A stretch of 64,000 nt of DNA from JBOFFC01 sp051648405 (GTDB lineage: Bacteria; Planctomycetota; Planctomycetia; Pirellulales; Lacipirellulaceae). Positions 18,984-28,217 of the stretch are shown here, piece by piece. The translations under genes and the position numbers were made by a program. A model generated the notes under the pieces. It was not told the origin of the DNA. It saw only the letters and a program-made list of their open reading frames with translations, and ran no database searches. Position 1 is the first letter of the stretch, and the number at the start of each line of letters is the position of its first letter. The DNA is taken from positions 41,737 through 105,736 of the forward strand of contig JBOFFC010000151.1 of assembly GCA_051648405.1 (NCBI GenBank). The letters are read 5' to 3'.

Positions 18984-19053
18984 GAGTTGGGACAGACGCG
19001 GGGCGCAGAGCGGACAGGAGGCTGGATCCTACCGCGCCGCGCAACGCCGTGGC

Positions 19054-19149
19054 AAACAGCTAGGGGGGCTGTCAGCTCCCAGCGGTCAGCTCTCAGCTCT
19101 CAGCTCTCAGCCATCTATCATCATCATCTGCCATCCATCATCTCCCTCC
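19054..19149. repeat. Pyrimidine-rich intergenic repeat with 7-bp tandem units
   Basis: AGCTCTC is repeated three times in tandem at 19088-19108. ATCATCATCTGCCATCCATCATCTCC-type sequence follows up to the cysE stop. It resembles one arm of the elements at 10551-10649 and 32044-32212, but no clear opposite arm is present. Confidence 0.55.
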
Positions 19150-20100
19150 TCACGCGCTCGCCGCCGGGGCGATGTCGCTCCGCACGCGGAGGCTCGGCTT
19201 CTCGATCGTCACCGTGGTGTGCGGCGCGACGCTGCGTGTCAACCAGACGCTCGACCCCACGACCGAGTCGTGCCCGACCACCGTGGCGCCCCCGAGGATC
19301 GTCGCGTTCGCGTAGACGATCACGCGGTCCTCGATCGTCGGGTGCCGCTTCTGGTCGCGGACCAGGTTCCCGTCGTCGTCGGTGGCGAAGCTCAGCGCGC
19401 CGAGGGTCACCCCCTGGTAGAGCTTCACGTGGGCGCCGATCTCGCACGTCTCGCCGATCACCACCCCGGTGCCGTGGTCGATGAAGAAGTGCGGGCCGAT
19501 CGTCGCGCCGGGGTGGATGTCGATCCCCGTGCGGCGGTGCGCGTGCTCGGCCATCATCCGCGGGATGAACGGGATGTCGAGCTCGTACAGCAGGTGCGCC
19601 AGGCGGTGGACGGTCACCGCCTCGAGCCCCGGGTAGCAGAAGATCACCTCGTCGGGGCTCTTGCAGGCGGGGTCGCCGGCGTAGGCCGCCTCGACGTCGG
19701 TGGCGAGGACGGCGCGGAGCTCCGGCAGGCGATCGAGGAACAGCAGCGTCTTCGCCTGGCCGAGGGCCTCGAAGTCCTGCGTGTCGTCGCAGTCGCCGAC
19801 CAGGCCGTCCTTCACCGCTTGGTGACGCAGCGCACGACCGACCTGCTGCGTCAGTCGGTCGTGCAGGCGATCAACGACCTCACCCACGTAGTAGGTGATG
19901 TTCCCGCGGTGCAGCCCCTCGCGGACGCCGTAGCCCGGGTAGAGGACCTCCATCAGGTCGTCGATCGCCGAGACGACTTCCTCGTCCTTGGGGAGGGGGC
20001 AGTGGTCGAGGTGGTTCATCGTCCCGATCTCGTCGTACGTGGCGACGAGCCGTTCGGTGAGCCTCGGCAGTTGGTTCTTTAGTCGAAAGTCGGTGGCCAC
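19150..20100 (-). CDS. cysE: Serine O-acetyltransferase
   Basis: Makes O-acetylserine for cysteine synthesis. The 316-residue product has a helical N-terminal region and a left-handed beta-helix made of hexapeptide repeats, with HRRTGIDIHPGATIG, FFIDHGTGVVIGET and GAHVKLYQGVTLGAL. The long N-terminal part (about 140 residues) is like the EpsC/SAT group. I start at GTG 20100 because GGAGG lies 6 bases upstream and upstream frame lacks similarity. No cysK is nearby. Confidence 0.9.
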   Translation of the reverse strand: MATDFRLKNQLPRLTERLVATYDEIGTMNHLDHCPLPKDEEVVSAIDDLMEVLYPGYGVREGLHRGNITYYVGEVVDRLHDRLTQQVGRALRHQAVKDGLVGDCDDTQDFEALGQAKTLLFLDRLPELRAVLATDVEAAYAGDPACKSPDEVIFCYPGLEAVTVHRLAHLLYELDIPFIPRMMAEHAHRRTGIDIHPGATIGPHFFIDHGTGVVIGETCEIGAHVKLYQGVTLGALSFATDDDGNLVRDQKRHPTIEDRVIVYANATILGGATVVGHDSVVGSSVWLTRSVAPHTTVTIEKPSLRVRSDIAPAASA

Positions 20101-20594
20101 GAGGAGCCTCCGGGGTGGGCTAGCGCCGAACTTGCCGGGCCGCGTCTCACGCTTGCGATTCGGTTCGTGATCGCGGAGAGCGGCGTCGGGCGGCTGGCGG
20201 TGCGAGCGGCTGGGGATGGGATCGCCCCCGGACTGGGGACGACACGCTAGCGGGCGGGACCCCGCGCTGGGCGGGGCCGCGTACACACGCAGCGGCGGAG
20301 GGGGCCAGGCTGGCACATGGCGCGACCGGACTTGTTCATAGCGCGAATCGTACGGCGATCGTGCGCGCGGAGCAACTCGTCGGAAGTGGGTATTCGGCGC
20401 CGGAGCCCGGTCGCGGCCAGCGAAAGCCGGCCGGCCGCTACCTCTCGCCGCGCGGTGCTAGCTTGCGGTTGCCGTCGCCGCCGTCACACAATCGGCGAAG
20501 CGCGTCCCCCGCGATCCGTAGGGCGGCCCTCGGGGCTGGTTCGCGTCGCCGCCGGTCGATGTCCGATCCCCCTCCGGTTGAGGAGCTCCCCACG
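20101..20594. other. Divergent intergenic region
   Basis: A 494-base gap between cysE (minus) and the TPR gene (plus). Both open frames extend into it but show no conserved sequence. The cysE ribosome-binding site (GGAGG) is at about 20107-20111 on the minus strand. I recognise no RNA or repeat. Confidence 0.4.
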
Positions 20595-22265
20595 ATGAGC
20601 CGACGCTCCGCTCAACGACTCGCGCTCGCCGTGCTCGTCGCCGTCAGTCCCCTCGGGTACGGCGGCCAGGACGGTCCCGACGCAACCGCCGCCACGACGG
20701 ACTCGCTCGAGGGCTTGGGGCCCCACCGTCGCAAGGTATCGACGCGCTCGCCCGAGGCGCAGGCGTACTTCGACCGGGGACTGGCGTACCTGTACGCGTT
20801 CAACCACGACGAGGCGATCCGCTCGTTCGACGACGCGGCCGCCGCGGACCCGGCCTGCGTGGCTGCCCACTGGGGGAAGGCGCTGGCCTTGGGCCCCCAC
20901 GTGAACTTCCCGCTGATGCCCGAGGAGAAGAACCGCGAGGCGCTCGGCGCATTGCGGCGAGCCCAAGCGTGGATTGGTCACGCGTCGCCACTCGAGCGCG
21001 AGCTCGTCCAGGCGCTGGCGAAGCGCTACGACGCCGACCCGCCGGAAGACCGCAAGGCCCTCGACGTGGCCTACGCCGAGGCGATGCGTGAGGTGTGGCG
21101 CCGCAATCCCAACGACGCCGACGTCGGGGCGCTGTTCGCAGAAGCGTTGATGGACGTATGGCCTTGGGACCTGTGGAGCGGCTCGGGGGAACCCCGCCCG
21201 GACACGGCGGAAGTCCTCGCGACGATCGACAGCGTGCTCGCGATGGCGCCGACGCACCCGCTCGCGCTGCACTTGCACGTCCACGCCCTCGAAGCGTCGC
21301 CCCACCCCGAGCGCGCCGCGGACTCGGCCGACCGGCTCCGCACGCTCGCCCCGCGGCTCGGTCACCTGGTCCACATGCCGTCGCACATCGACGTGCGCTT
21401 GGGTCGATGGCAGCGGGCGATCGAAGCGAACCACCGGGCGATCGAAGCCGACGCCGCCTACGCCGACCAAGCGGCCGAGCAAGATTTCTACCGCATCTAC
21501 ATGGCCCACAACCGCCACATGCTGGCCTACGCCGCGACCATGCGCGGGCAGAGCTCGCTGGCGACCGAGCAGATCGACGCGATGGTCGATGAAATGCCGG
21601 CCGACTGGCTCGAGAAGAACGCGCTGTTCGTCGATGGCATGCGGACGATGCCTTACGAGCTGCACCTGAGGTTCGGGCGGTGGGACCAGATGCTCGCCGA
21701 GCCGCAGCCGCCGGGGTTCCTGCCGATCTGTCGTGCGTTCCGACTCTACGCCCGCGGCGTGGCGCACGCCGCCCAGGGCGACGTTGCCCGCGGCCGCGTT
21801 GAGCAACAGGCGTATCGCGCCGCGGTCGCCGCGCTCCCCGAGGAAGCGATGTTCGTGCAGAACCCGGCGGCCGAAGTGCTGGCGGTCGCCGACAGGCTGC
21901 TCGAAGGAGAGCTCCTGTACCGCGAGGGGGCCGTCGATCGCGCAGTCGAGGCGCTCGAGCAAGGGGTCCGCCTCGAGGACGCGCTGCGTTACATCGAGCC
22001 CCCCGACTGGATCCAGCCGGTTCGGCACGTCTTGGGAGCGACGCTGATCGACGCGCGACGGTTCGACGCGGCCGAAGCCGTCTACCGGGCAGACCTCGTG
22101 CGCAACCCCCACAACGGTTGGTCGCTGCGCGGGCTTGCGCAGTGCCTGCGGGCGCAGGGCGACGGGACCGAAGCGGCCGAGGTCGAGGCCCGCTTCCGAA
22201 AGGCGTGGCGCGACGCCGACGTGCGGCTCACTTCATCGTGCCTTTGCCTGCCCGCGCAGAATTGA
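20595..22265 (+). CDS. Exported TPR protein of the HMPSHI family
   Basis: The 556-residue protein starts at ATG 20595, preceded by GAGGAG, with a signal peptide (about residues 1-22). TPR-like repeats follow; the conserved signatures are LHLHVHALEASPHPERA, HMPSHIDVRLGRW and YMAHNRHMLAYAA. These define a widespread but uncharacterised family of TPR proteins in which His-rich motifs recur. It converges on the PP2C gene, 9 bases apart. Function unknown. Confidence 0.75.
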   Translation: MSRRSAQRLALAVLVAVSPLGYGGQDGPDATAATTDSLEGLGPHRRKVSTRSPEAQAYFDRGLAYLYAFNHDEAIRSFDDAAAADPACVAAHWGKALALGPHVNFPLMPEEKNREALGALRRAQAWIGHASPLERELVQALAKRYDADPPEDRKALDVAYAEAMREVWRRNPNDADVGALFAEALMDVWPWDLWSGSGEPRPDTAEVLATIDSVLAMAPTHPLALHLHVHALEASPHPERAADSADRLRTLAPRLGHLVHMPSHIDVRLGRWQRAIEANHRAIEADAAYADQAAEQDFYRIYMAHNRHMLAYAATMRGQSSLATEQIDAMVDEMPADWLEKNALFVDGMRTMPYELHLRFGRWDQMLAEPQPPGFLPICRAFRLYARGVAHAAQGDVARGRVEQQAYRAAVAALPEEAMFVQNPAAEVLAVADRLLEGELLYREGAVDRAVEALEQGVRLEDALRYIEPPDWIQPVRHVLGATLIDARRFDAAEAVYRADLVRNPHNGWSLRGLAQCLRAQGDGTEAAEVEARFRKAWRDADVRLTSSCLCLPAQN

Positions 22266-22274
22266 CGGTCGCGT

Positions 22275-23072
22275 CTAGCGCGCCGGCGCCACGGCGCCCC
22301 GCGCCACCCCGCGTACTACGACCAGCGTCAGGTCGTCGCACTTCGAGGGGACCCCTTCTTGCGGCGTCGTCATCCGGCCGCGGACCGTGTCGTGCAGCCG
22401 CGTGGCGACCTGCGCCGCCGAGCCGCGCCGGGCCAGGTCCACCAGCTCGCCGATCGCCAGGTTGTCGAACAGGCCGTCGCTGGCGACGACCACCGAGTCG
22501 AGGTCGGCGAGCTCGACCGCGGCGCTGATCTCGGTCCGTGAGTCGGCCGCGCCGACGACGTTCGACACCAAGTGCAGGTCCTCGTGGTGCAACGCTTCGT
22601 CCTCGTCGAGGAGCCCCGCCTCGACCCCGTACTGCACCGGGGCGTGGCTCGAGGTGCGGATCTTGAGGCGCCCGCGCCCCCCGCAGACGATGACCCCCGC
22701 GTCGCCGACGTGGTACGCCCGCGCCGCGCCGGCGGAGAACTCGACGACGGCCAGCGTCGTCGCGGCGCCGGAGCCGATCGACATTACGGCGCGGTTGGCG
22801 GCGTCGATGCCGTTGAGGATCGCCGTGCGGAGCTCTCCCTCGCCGGGGTCGTTCGCGGCGATCGCGTCGCGCAGTGCTTCGACCGCCATCCGCGACGCCC
22901 GTTGCCCGTGCGAGGCCCCGCCGAGTCCGTCGGCGACGACGATGACCCCCGAGTCTTCGCCCCACGGGATCACGGCGGCGGAGTCTTCGTTGACGGTCTC
23001 TTTGCCCGGCGAGCGCGACGAGTAGACGGCGACGGCGCGCCCCGCCACGACGCCCACCTCGGCGCCGGTCAT
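22275..23072 (-). CDS. PP2C-family Ser/Thr protein phosphatase
   Basis: The 265-residue protein has the PP2C metal-binding motifs: NEDS (about 28-31), VVADGLGG (Asp48), YHVGDAGVIV, VVASDGLFDN and DDLTLVVV. PP2C enzymes use two Mn or Mg ions to remove phosphate from Ser/Thr. ATG 23072 is chosen, though a GTG nine codons upstream is possible. It lies 168 bases downstream of the kinase gene on the same strand, so the two probably act as antagonists. Confidence 0.88.
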   Translation of the reverse strand: MTGAEVGVVAGRAVAVYSSRSPGKETVNEDSAAVIPWGEDSGVIVVADGLGGASHGQRASRMAVEALRDAIAANDPGEGELRTAILNGIDAANRAVMSIGSGAATTLAVVEFSAGAARAYHVGDAGVIVCGGRGRLKIRTSSHAPVQYGVEAGLLDEDEALHHEDLHLVSNVVGAADSRTEISAAVELADLDSVVVASDGLFDNLAIGELVDLARRGSAAQVATRLHDTVRGRMTTPQEGVPSKCDDLTLVVVRGVARGAVAPAR

Positions 23073-23240
23073 CTCGCACTCGTTGTAGAGCCGCACTCCC
23101 AAGGGAGGGCCCCCGCGTGGAACCGCCAAGGAACGATCAACGGAAACACTTGGCCGCAAGTCTAGTGCGCCCGGCGCGGCCGGGTGCGACGAATGTAGCG
23201 ATCGCAAGGGAGCTCGATCGACACGCGTTAGAGCCTGGCG

Positions 23241-24560
23241 TCAGTGCGTTTTCGACGAGATCGCCTTCGAGCACCAGGGGCAGTGCGACCAGAACTCACT
23301 CACCACCCCCCACCCGCACGAGTCGCAGCGCTCGTCGGAGTCAGGCACGGACCAGCGGCGGTGGACCTTCGTGTGGCACCACGGGCAGTAGCGCATGAAC
23401 GGCATCAGCGACTTGCGTTCGCAGGCCTCGCTGCGGCACTTGGCCGAGTAGCGTTTGTCGGTGAACTCGCGCGTCGAGCCGAGCTGGAAGCCGGGGCCGT
23501 AGCACCACGGGCAGTAGCTCCAGTCGAGCTTCATGCCGCGCGAACAACGGGGGCAGGCCTGCGGCAACTTGGTCTCGCCGTCGTAGCGCGAGCGGTCGTC
23601 GCCGCACCAGGGGCACGAGGTCATCGCTTCGGAGAGGGGGCCTTCGCACTGGGGGCACTCGCAACTGATCGCCAGCGACTGCTTGTAGCGCTTGAGGAAT
23701 TCCTTGCGACGCAGCACGCGCCAGCCCTTGGTCGATTTCGTCCGGCGACGCGACGCGGGCGCCGCGCCGCTCCCGAGCAGCGCCCGCGAACGGAGCCGCT
23801 CGAACGCGGCCTTCATCCGCACCGCGTCGGCGTAGCGCTCGCGGGGGTCGATGTGCGTCGCCTTGCGCAACATCTCGACGGCGTCCTCGTGCAACGTCCG
23901 CGCGATCCGCTGGTGCCCCGGCATGGGCCACTCGAACGGGTACGACGGCAACTGCCCCGAGAACATCCGCCAGAGCGTGATCCCCATCGAGAAGACGTCG
24001 CTACGCAGCGACGGCGACCCCAGCGCCTGCTCGGGGGCGATGTAGCCGATCGTCCCCTCGCCGCCAGCCTTGAGCGTGTGCTGGGCCACGCGCGCGATGC
24101 CGAAGTCGGCGAGCCGGACGCGCCCCTCGGGGAACAGGATGAAGTTGTCGGGCTTCACGTCGCAGTGGGCGATCGACCGCTCGTGGGCGTAGGCCAGCCC
24201 CTCGAGCATCTGATCGACGAACTCGAGCGCCGTCTTCGCGGCGAGGCGCCGCTCGAGCCGGTCCCCCAGCGACTCGACCCCCAGGGCCGTGACCATCACG
24301 AACCTCCCTTCGAGCACGTCGGCCGATTTGAGCGGCAGGAGGTTCGGGTGCTCGAGCTGCGCGACCAGCCGCGCCTCGCGCTGGAATTGCTCGATTGCCG
24401 AGGGGCTCATCAGCTTATCATGCGGGACCTTGATCGCGACCTTGATCCCCTCGATCGTGTCGCGCGCCCGGTAGACCACCGCGAAGCCCCCCTCGGCGAG
24501 GCGCTTCTCGATGACGTACTTGCCAAGCTTCTGGCGGGGGCGTAGGAGCGCAACGCTCAT
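23241..24560 (-). CDS. Ser/Thr protein kinase with C-terminal zinc ribbons
   Basis: The 439-residue protein has a full kinase domain at about 11-265: glycine loop AEGGFAVVY, Lys44 in VAIKV, HCDVKPDN with catalytic Asp134, DFG at 152-154 and APEQ. The residue before the catalytic Asp is Cys, so it is a non-RD kinase. The C-terminal 150 residues hold at least five CxxC-type pairs (CPQC, CPWC repeated, CPRC, CDSC), suggesting tandem zinc ribbons. No transmembrane helix is evident, unlike many bacterial PASTA or HlyD-type kinases. PP2C lies downstream. Confidence 0.92.
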   Translation of the reverse strand: MSVALLRPRQKLGKYVIEKRLAEGGFAVVYRARDTIEGIKVAIKVPHDKLMSPSAIEQFQREARLVAQLEHPNLLPLKSADVLEGRFVMVTALGVESLGDRLERRLAAKTALEFVDQMLEGLAYAHERSIAHCDVKPDNFILFPEGRVRLADFGIARVAQHTLKAGGEGTIGYIAPEQALGSPSLRSDVFSMGITLWRMFSGQLPSYPFEWPMPGHQRIARTLHEDAVEMLRKATHIDPRERYADAVRMKAAFERLRSRALLGSGAAPASRRRTKSTKGWRVLRRKEFLKRYKQSLAISCECPQCEGPLSEAMTSCPWCGDDRSRYDGETKLPQACPRCSRGMKLDWSYCPWCYGPGFQLGSTREFTDKRYSAKCRSEACERKSLMPFMRYCPWCHTKVHRRWSVPDSDERCDSCGWGVVSEFWSHCPWCSKAISSKTH

Positions 24561-24665
24561 CTTGGCGGGCGTAGGGGCCGGTCGAGGGGGGGACTCGCGA
24601 AGGGCTGGAACCATTCAGGATACTCGCCGCGCACGAAAGATCGAAAATCCGTCCGCCAACGACAA

Positions 24666-24698
24666 GGCCCCGCCGGACCACACGGGTCCGACGGGGCC
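24666..24698 (-). terminator. Intrinsic-terminator-like hairpin, minus strand
   Basis: Arms at 24666-24679 and 24685-24698 pair over 14 positions with a 5-base loop. The one odd pair is C-A on the plus strand and G-U on the minus strand, as in the hairpin at 6398-6430. It lies 35 bases past the PEP-CTERM gene stop and reads as its terminator, just before the kinase gene. Confidence 0.65.
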
Positions 24699-24733
24699 AA
24701 AGACTGCGGGAAACGAAGGGCTTTTGGGGCCGA

Positions 24734-25447
24734 TCAGCCGTTGCGGCGTCGGGCCGACAGGCCGACGCCAGCGAGGGCCAGTAGGGCCGCCGTGGCCGGC
24801 TCGGGGATCACCGTGCCCGAGACCGTCACCATGTCGTAACGCAGCGTGCCGCCCGCGTAGTTGCTCGTCAGGTTCGACGCGACGTAGCTCCCCGCCGGGC
24901 CGAACGAGGTCACGACGCGGAACGCCGCGTTGGGATTCAGGTCCAGGCCGCTCACCGCGCTGAGGTCAGCGGTGCGGCTGTTGAACCAGGTGTCCCCCGC
25001 GTTGGCGGTGAACGTCGCGGCATCGACCCAGGTCGGGGCCCCGACGCTGCCGTCGAGCGTGTACTGCAGCACGACGGTGTTGGCCGAGGTGTTGCTGTGC
25101 CGGGTGTCGAACGAGGCGCTAATGTCGAAGAAGCCGGCGGTCGAGACGTTGAAACGGACGCCGGCCGACTTGTCGGCCGTGCCTTGGGCCGGGTAGGTCG
25201 TGGTCTGATAACCCGAGTTGTCCGTAAGTTCGGGGTCCGACGAACCGACACCGCTGTTGAAGCTGGGGTTGGTGACGCCGCCGACCAGTGCGATCGTGCC
25301 AGAACCGATCGAGGGAGTGGAGACCCCGGTGCTGACAGTGGCGTCGCCGACGACCGAGTTGAAGTTCCACTGGGTGATGATTGCGGCGCCGGACTGCGAA
25401 GCCAGGGCCACGAGGGCCGCCAGGCTGGCGGCGAAGAACGTCTTCAT
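24734..25447 (-). CDS. PEP-CTERM-sorted exported protein
   Basis: The 237-residue protein has a signal peptide (about 1-22), a Ser/Thr/Gly-rich beta-type body, and a PEP-CTERM tail: VIPEPATAALLALAGVGLSARRRNG split as PEP motif, hydrophobic helix and Arg cluster. Such tails are recognised by exosortase-type enzymes that cleave and anchor the protein at the surface. The body resembles no family I can name; its role is probably extracellular. Confidence 0.8.
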   Translation of the reverse strand: MKTFFAASLAALVALASQSGAAIITQWNFNSVVGDATVSTGVSTPSIGSGTIALVGGVTNPSFNSGVGSSDPELTDNSGYQTTTYPAQGTADKSAGVRFNVSTAGFFDISASFDTRHSNTSANTVVLQYTLDGSVGAPTWVDAATFTANAGDTWFNSRTADLSAVSGLDLNPNAAFRVVTSFGPAGSYVASNLTSNYAGGTLRYDMVTVSGTVIPEPATAALLALAGVGLSARRRNG

Positions 25448-25607
25448 TAGCGGTCTCTCCGGGAGGGGGGTGACGCGTGGTCGCGACGCCCCGAGGTGGG
25501 AATCTCTAGGCTCGATTTGCCCGAGTCAGAAAATTATTACCCGACGCAAATGAAGAATCCGTGAAGGCGACGCTAACTCTTGCGCAAACCGCGCTTATCG
25601 TCGGGCG

Positions 25608-26156
25608 TCAGTTCAGCGACGCGTCGCGCGGCACGGGCCCGCTCCCCTTGGGGAGCAGGATGTCGAGCGCGATCCGCCGGGTGACGTCGTCCCACAGGGC
25701 GTCGGGGTCGGCAAAGATGTCGGACGGCCGGGCCGGCGCCGAAAGCCAGGCCCCCTCGCGCAGCTCCCCCTCGAGCTGCCCCCCCCCCCAGCCGCTGTTG
25801 CCGGTGTAGAGCCGGAACGGGCGCTTCTTCTGTCGCACCAAGGGATCGACGTTGTCCTTCTGCATCGAGAGGTAGAGCTTCCCCTCGACGAGCGTCTTTT
25901 CGCCGAGTTTCGGCGCCGCGTGCAGGGCGATCAGCGGGCCCGCGACGGGCCCCCCCAGGTTCAGGCTCTGTTCGCACGAGCACTCGTCGAAGCCGACCGC
26001 CTGCCAAACCTGGCGCACCGTGCGGTCGGAGACGCGGTTTAGGACGACCCCCAGGGCGCCGTCGTCGTTGTGCTCCAGCAGGAACACGACCGCCTGCCGG
26101 AAGTTGGGGTCCCGCAACTTCCGCGAGGCGACCAGCAGTTGGCCAGCGAGGGGCAT
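25608..26156 (-). CDS. YqgE/AlgH family protein
   Basis: The 182-residue protein fits the DUF179 family: GQLLVASRKLRDPNFRQAVVFLLEH, GALGVVLNR, LNLGGPV and YTGNSGWGGGQLEGEL. The family is widespread and of uncertain function; it has been named after a regulator of alginate synthesis. It is about typical length (185). trpE lies upstream on the same strand across a 141-base repeat-bearing gap. Confidence 0.9.
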   Translation of the reverse strand: MPLAGQLLVASRKLRDPNFRQAVVFLLEHNDDGALGVVLNRVSDRTVRQVWQAVGFDECSCEQSLNLGGPVAGPLIALHAAPKLGEKTLVEGKLYLSMQKDNVDPLVRQKKRPFRLYTGNSGWGGGQLEGELREGAWLSAPARPSDIFADPDALWDDVTRRIALDILLPKGSGPVPRDASLN

Positions 26157-26160
26157 TGGA

Positions 26161-26300
26161 AGGGGGAAGGCGGAGGGATGAAGGATGATGCGGGCAGCAG
26201 GGGCGCCACGGTGGTGTTTTCAGGGCTAGTCGGTTCGCGAGCTGGAAGACGCTCAGCCGTCGCCGATTCCCCCTTCCGCCTTCCGACTACCGCCTTTCTA
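26161..26300. repeat. Intergenic imperfect inverted repeat
   Basis: A purine-rich arm near 26161-26192 (GGGGAAGGCGGAGGGATGAAGG in two overlapping parts) faces a pyrimidine-rich arm near 26269-26297 (CCCCCTTCCGCCTTCCGACT). It fills the gap between yqgE and trpE and overlaps the last bases of trpE. It belongs with the purine/pyrimidine repeats elsewhere in the window. Confidence 0.5.
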
Positions 26301-27869
26301 GGTCGTTCGTTGTTTGGTCAGTTCGATCGCCTGCAGCAGGCCGCGGGCTTTGTTCATGGTTTCTTGGTACTCGTCCGCGGCGACGCTGTCGGCAACGATC
26401 CCGGCGCCCGCCTGAACGTAGGCGACGCCGTCCTGCACGACCACCGTCCGAAGGGCGATGCAGGTGTCCATGTTCCCCGCGAAGTCGATGTACCCGACCG
26501 CCCCCGCGTAGGGGCCGCGGCGGTGCGGTTCGAGCTCGTCGATGATCTCCATCGCCCGGACCTTGGGTGCGCCCGACACGGTTCCGGCCGGCAGGCAGGC
26601 GGCGAGGGCGTCGAACGCGTCCTTCCCCTTGGCGAGCCGTCCCGTGACGTTCGACGTGATGTGCATCACGTGGCTGTAGCGCTCGATGACCATCACGTCG
26701 GAGAGCTCCACCGACCCAAACTCGGCAACGCGTCCCACGTCGTTGCGGCCGAGATCAACGAGCATCACGTGCTCGGCCCGCTCCTTGGGGTCGGCCAGCA
26801 GTTCGGCGGCAAGGGCCGCGTCCTCGGCCTCGGTCGCCCCGCGGCGGCGCGTGCCGGCTAGCGGGCGGACCGTCACCTCGCCGTCGATCACGCGGACCAT
26901 GATCTCCGGCGAGCTCCCCACCAGCGTGCAAGCCGGCGTCCGCACGCAGAACATAAACGGGCTGGGGTTCACCACCCGCAGCGTGCGGTAGAGCTCGAAC
27001 GGGTCGCCGGCGAGGGGCGTCTTCATCCGCTGGCTGAGGACGACCTGAAAGATGTCCCCCGCGCGGATGTACTCGACCGACTTTTCGACGGCCGCCTCGA
27101 AGGCTGCCTTCGTGAAGTTCGACTCGCAATGCGCTCCTTCGCCCCGCGAGGTGTCGATATCGACCGGCTCGAGGCCGTGCTCGCCGCTCGTGAGGCGATC
27201 GACGAGCGCATCGACCCTCCGCGAGGCGTCGTCGTACGCCGCGCGGAGCAGCCGCTCGTCGTCGGTCTTGGCGGCCCGCGCGAGGGCGATCACCGACATC
27301 GTTTTATCGACGTTGTCGAAGACCATCATGTGGTCGAAGAACGCGAACGCTAGGTCGGGCAGGCCACGGTCGTCCTCGGGGGCGTTCGGTAGGCGCTCGA
27401 CGTACCGCACCGTGTCGTAGCCGGCGTAGCCGATCGCCCCGCCGACAAACGGCGGGAGCCCCTCGGGACGGACAACGCGCACGCGGCCGACCTCGGCGCG
27501 GAGCGCTTCGAGCGGGTTCTCGGCCTCCCACTCCTCGACGGGGCGGGCGACGCGCGGGGCGCTCGTCGCCGGGGGGGCGTAGACCGTCTTGCGGACGCAC
27601 GTCCCGCGGGCTTCGAGCAGCAAGAACGGGTCGGTCGCCAAGAAGCTGTAGCGCCCGACCTTCTCGCCGCCGATCACGCTCTCGAACAGGCAGGCGATCC
27701 CCTGCCCCGATGGCTCTTCGGTTGCCTCGAGCGCGCGGAAGGCCGAGACGGGGGTCAGCGAGTCGCTCAGCAGCCGGCGCCAAACCGGCACGTAGGCGAC
27801 GTCCCCCTCGGCCGACGCAACCAGGCGGGCGAACTCACCGAAACTAGGACGCGACACGGACGCGGGCAT
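26298..27869 (-). CDS. trpE: Anthranilate synthase component I
   Basis: Converts chorismate and ammonia to anthranilate, the first step of tryptophan synthesis. The 523-residue product has the chorismate-binding domain signatures LVDLGRNDVGRVAEFGSV, PAGTVSGAPKVRAMEIIDELE and YAGAVGYID. Its length favours TrpE over the shorter PabB. The start is ATG 27869; a TTG 18 bases upstream is possible. The glutaminase partner trpG is not adjacent. Confidence 0.93.
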   Translation of the reverse strand: MPASVSRPSFGEFARLVASAEGDVAYVPVWRRLLSDSLTPVSAFRALEATEEPSGQGIACLFESVIGGEKVGRYSFLATDPFLLLEARGTCVRKTVYAPPATSAPRVARPVEEWEAENPLEALRAEVGRVRVVRPEGLPPFVGGAIGYAGYDTVRYVERLPNAPEDDRGLPDLAFAFFDHMMVFDNVDKTMSVIALARAAKTDDERLLRAAYDDASRRVDALVDRLTSGEHGLEPVDIDTSRGEGAHCESNFTKAAFEAAVEKSVEYIRAGDIFQVVLSQRMKTPLAGDPFELYRTLRVVNPSPFMFCVRTPACTLVGSSPEIMVRVIDGEVTVRPLAGTRRRGATEAEDAALAAELLADPKERAEHVMLVDLGRNDVGRVAEFGSVELSDVMVIERYSHVMHITSNVTGRLAKGKDAFDALAACLPAGTVSGAPKVRAMEIIDELEPHRRGPYAGAVGYIDFAGNMDTCIALRTVVVQDGVAYVQAGAGIVADSVAADEYQETMNKARGLLQAIELTKQRTT

Positions 27870-28093
27870 GACGGGCGGTGGGAGCAAGGGCCAATGGGCG
27901 GTGAAGGCGTTCGGACGCAGCGAGGACTAGCCCCTCGCCCCACGGGTTCGCCCCCCACGCTCCCGCACTCTACTTGCTGCCGCGCCCGCGGGGAACGAGG
28001 GCCCGCTTGGGGTTCCCAATCCGAGCGGGCGCGCGGCGCGCAATCCGCGACACGACAACAGCTTGCGCGCCGCAGGGCGAGGCGCCCATCGCC

Positions 28094-28121
28094 TTGACAG
28101 AGGGGGGGGCGCCGATAGGAT
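28094..28121 (+). promoter_or_regulatory. Candidate sigma-70 promoter for mcsA-mcsB
   Basis: TTGACA at 28094-28099 and TAGGAT at 28116-28121 are separated by 16 bases. It lies in the 348-base divergent gap between trpE and mcsA (27870-28217), about 95 bases before the mcsA ATG. I see no CtsR-type operator repeat in this gap. The rest of the gap contains nothing I recognise. Confidence 0.55.
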
Positions 28122-28217
28122 GCGAAGCGAGGGGGGTGTCAAGGTTTCCCCCGCGGTTTCGCGGACCGACCGCGCTGCCATCGCCCTTGGTTCCGCCCCG
28201 CGGCTGGAGTCGCCCCC

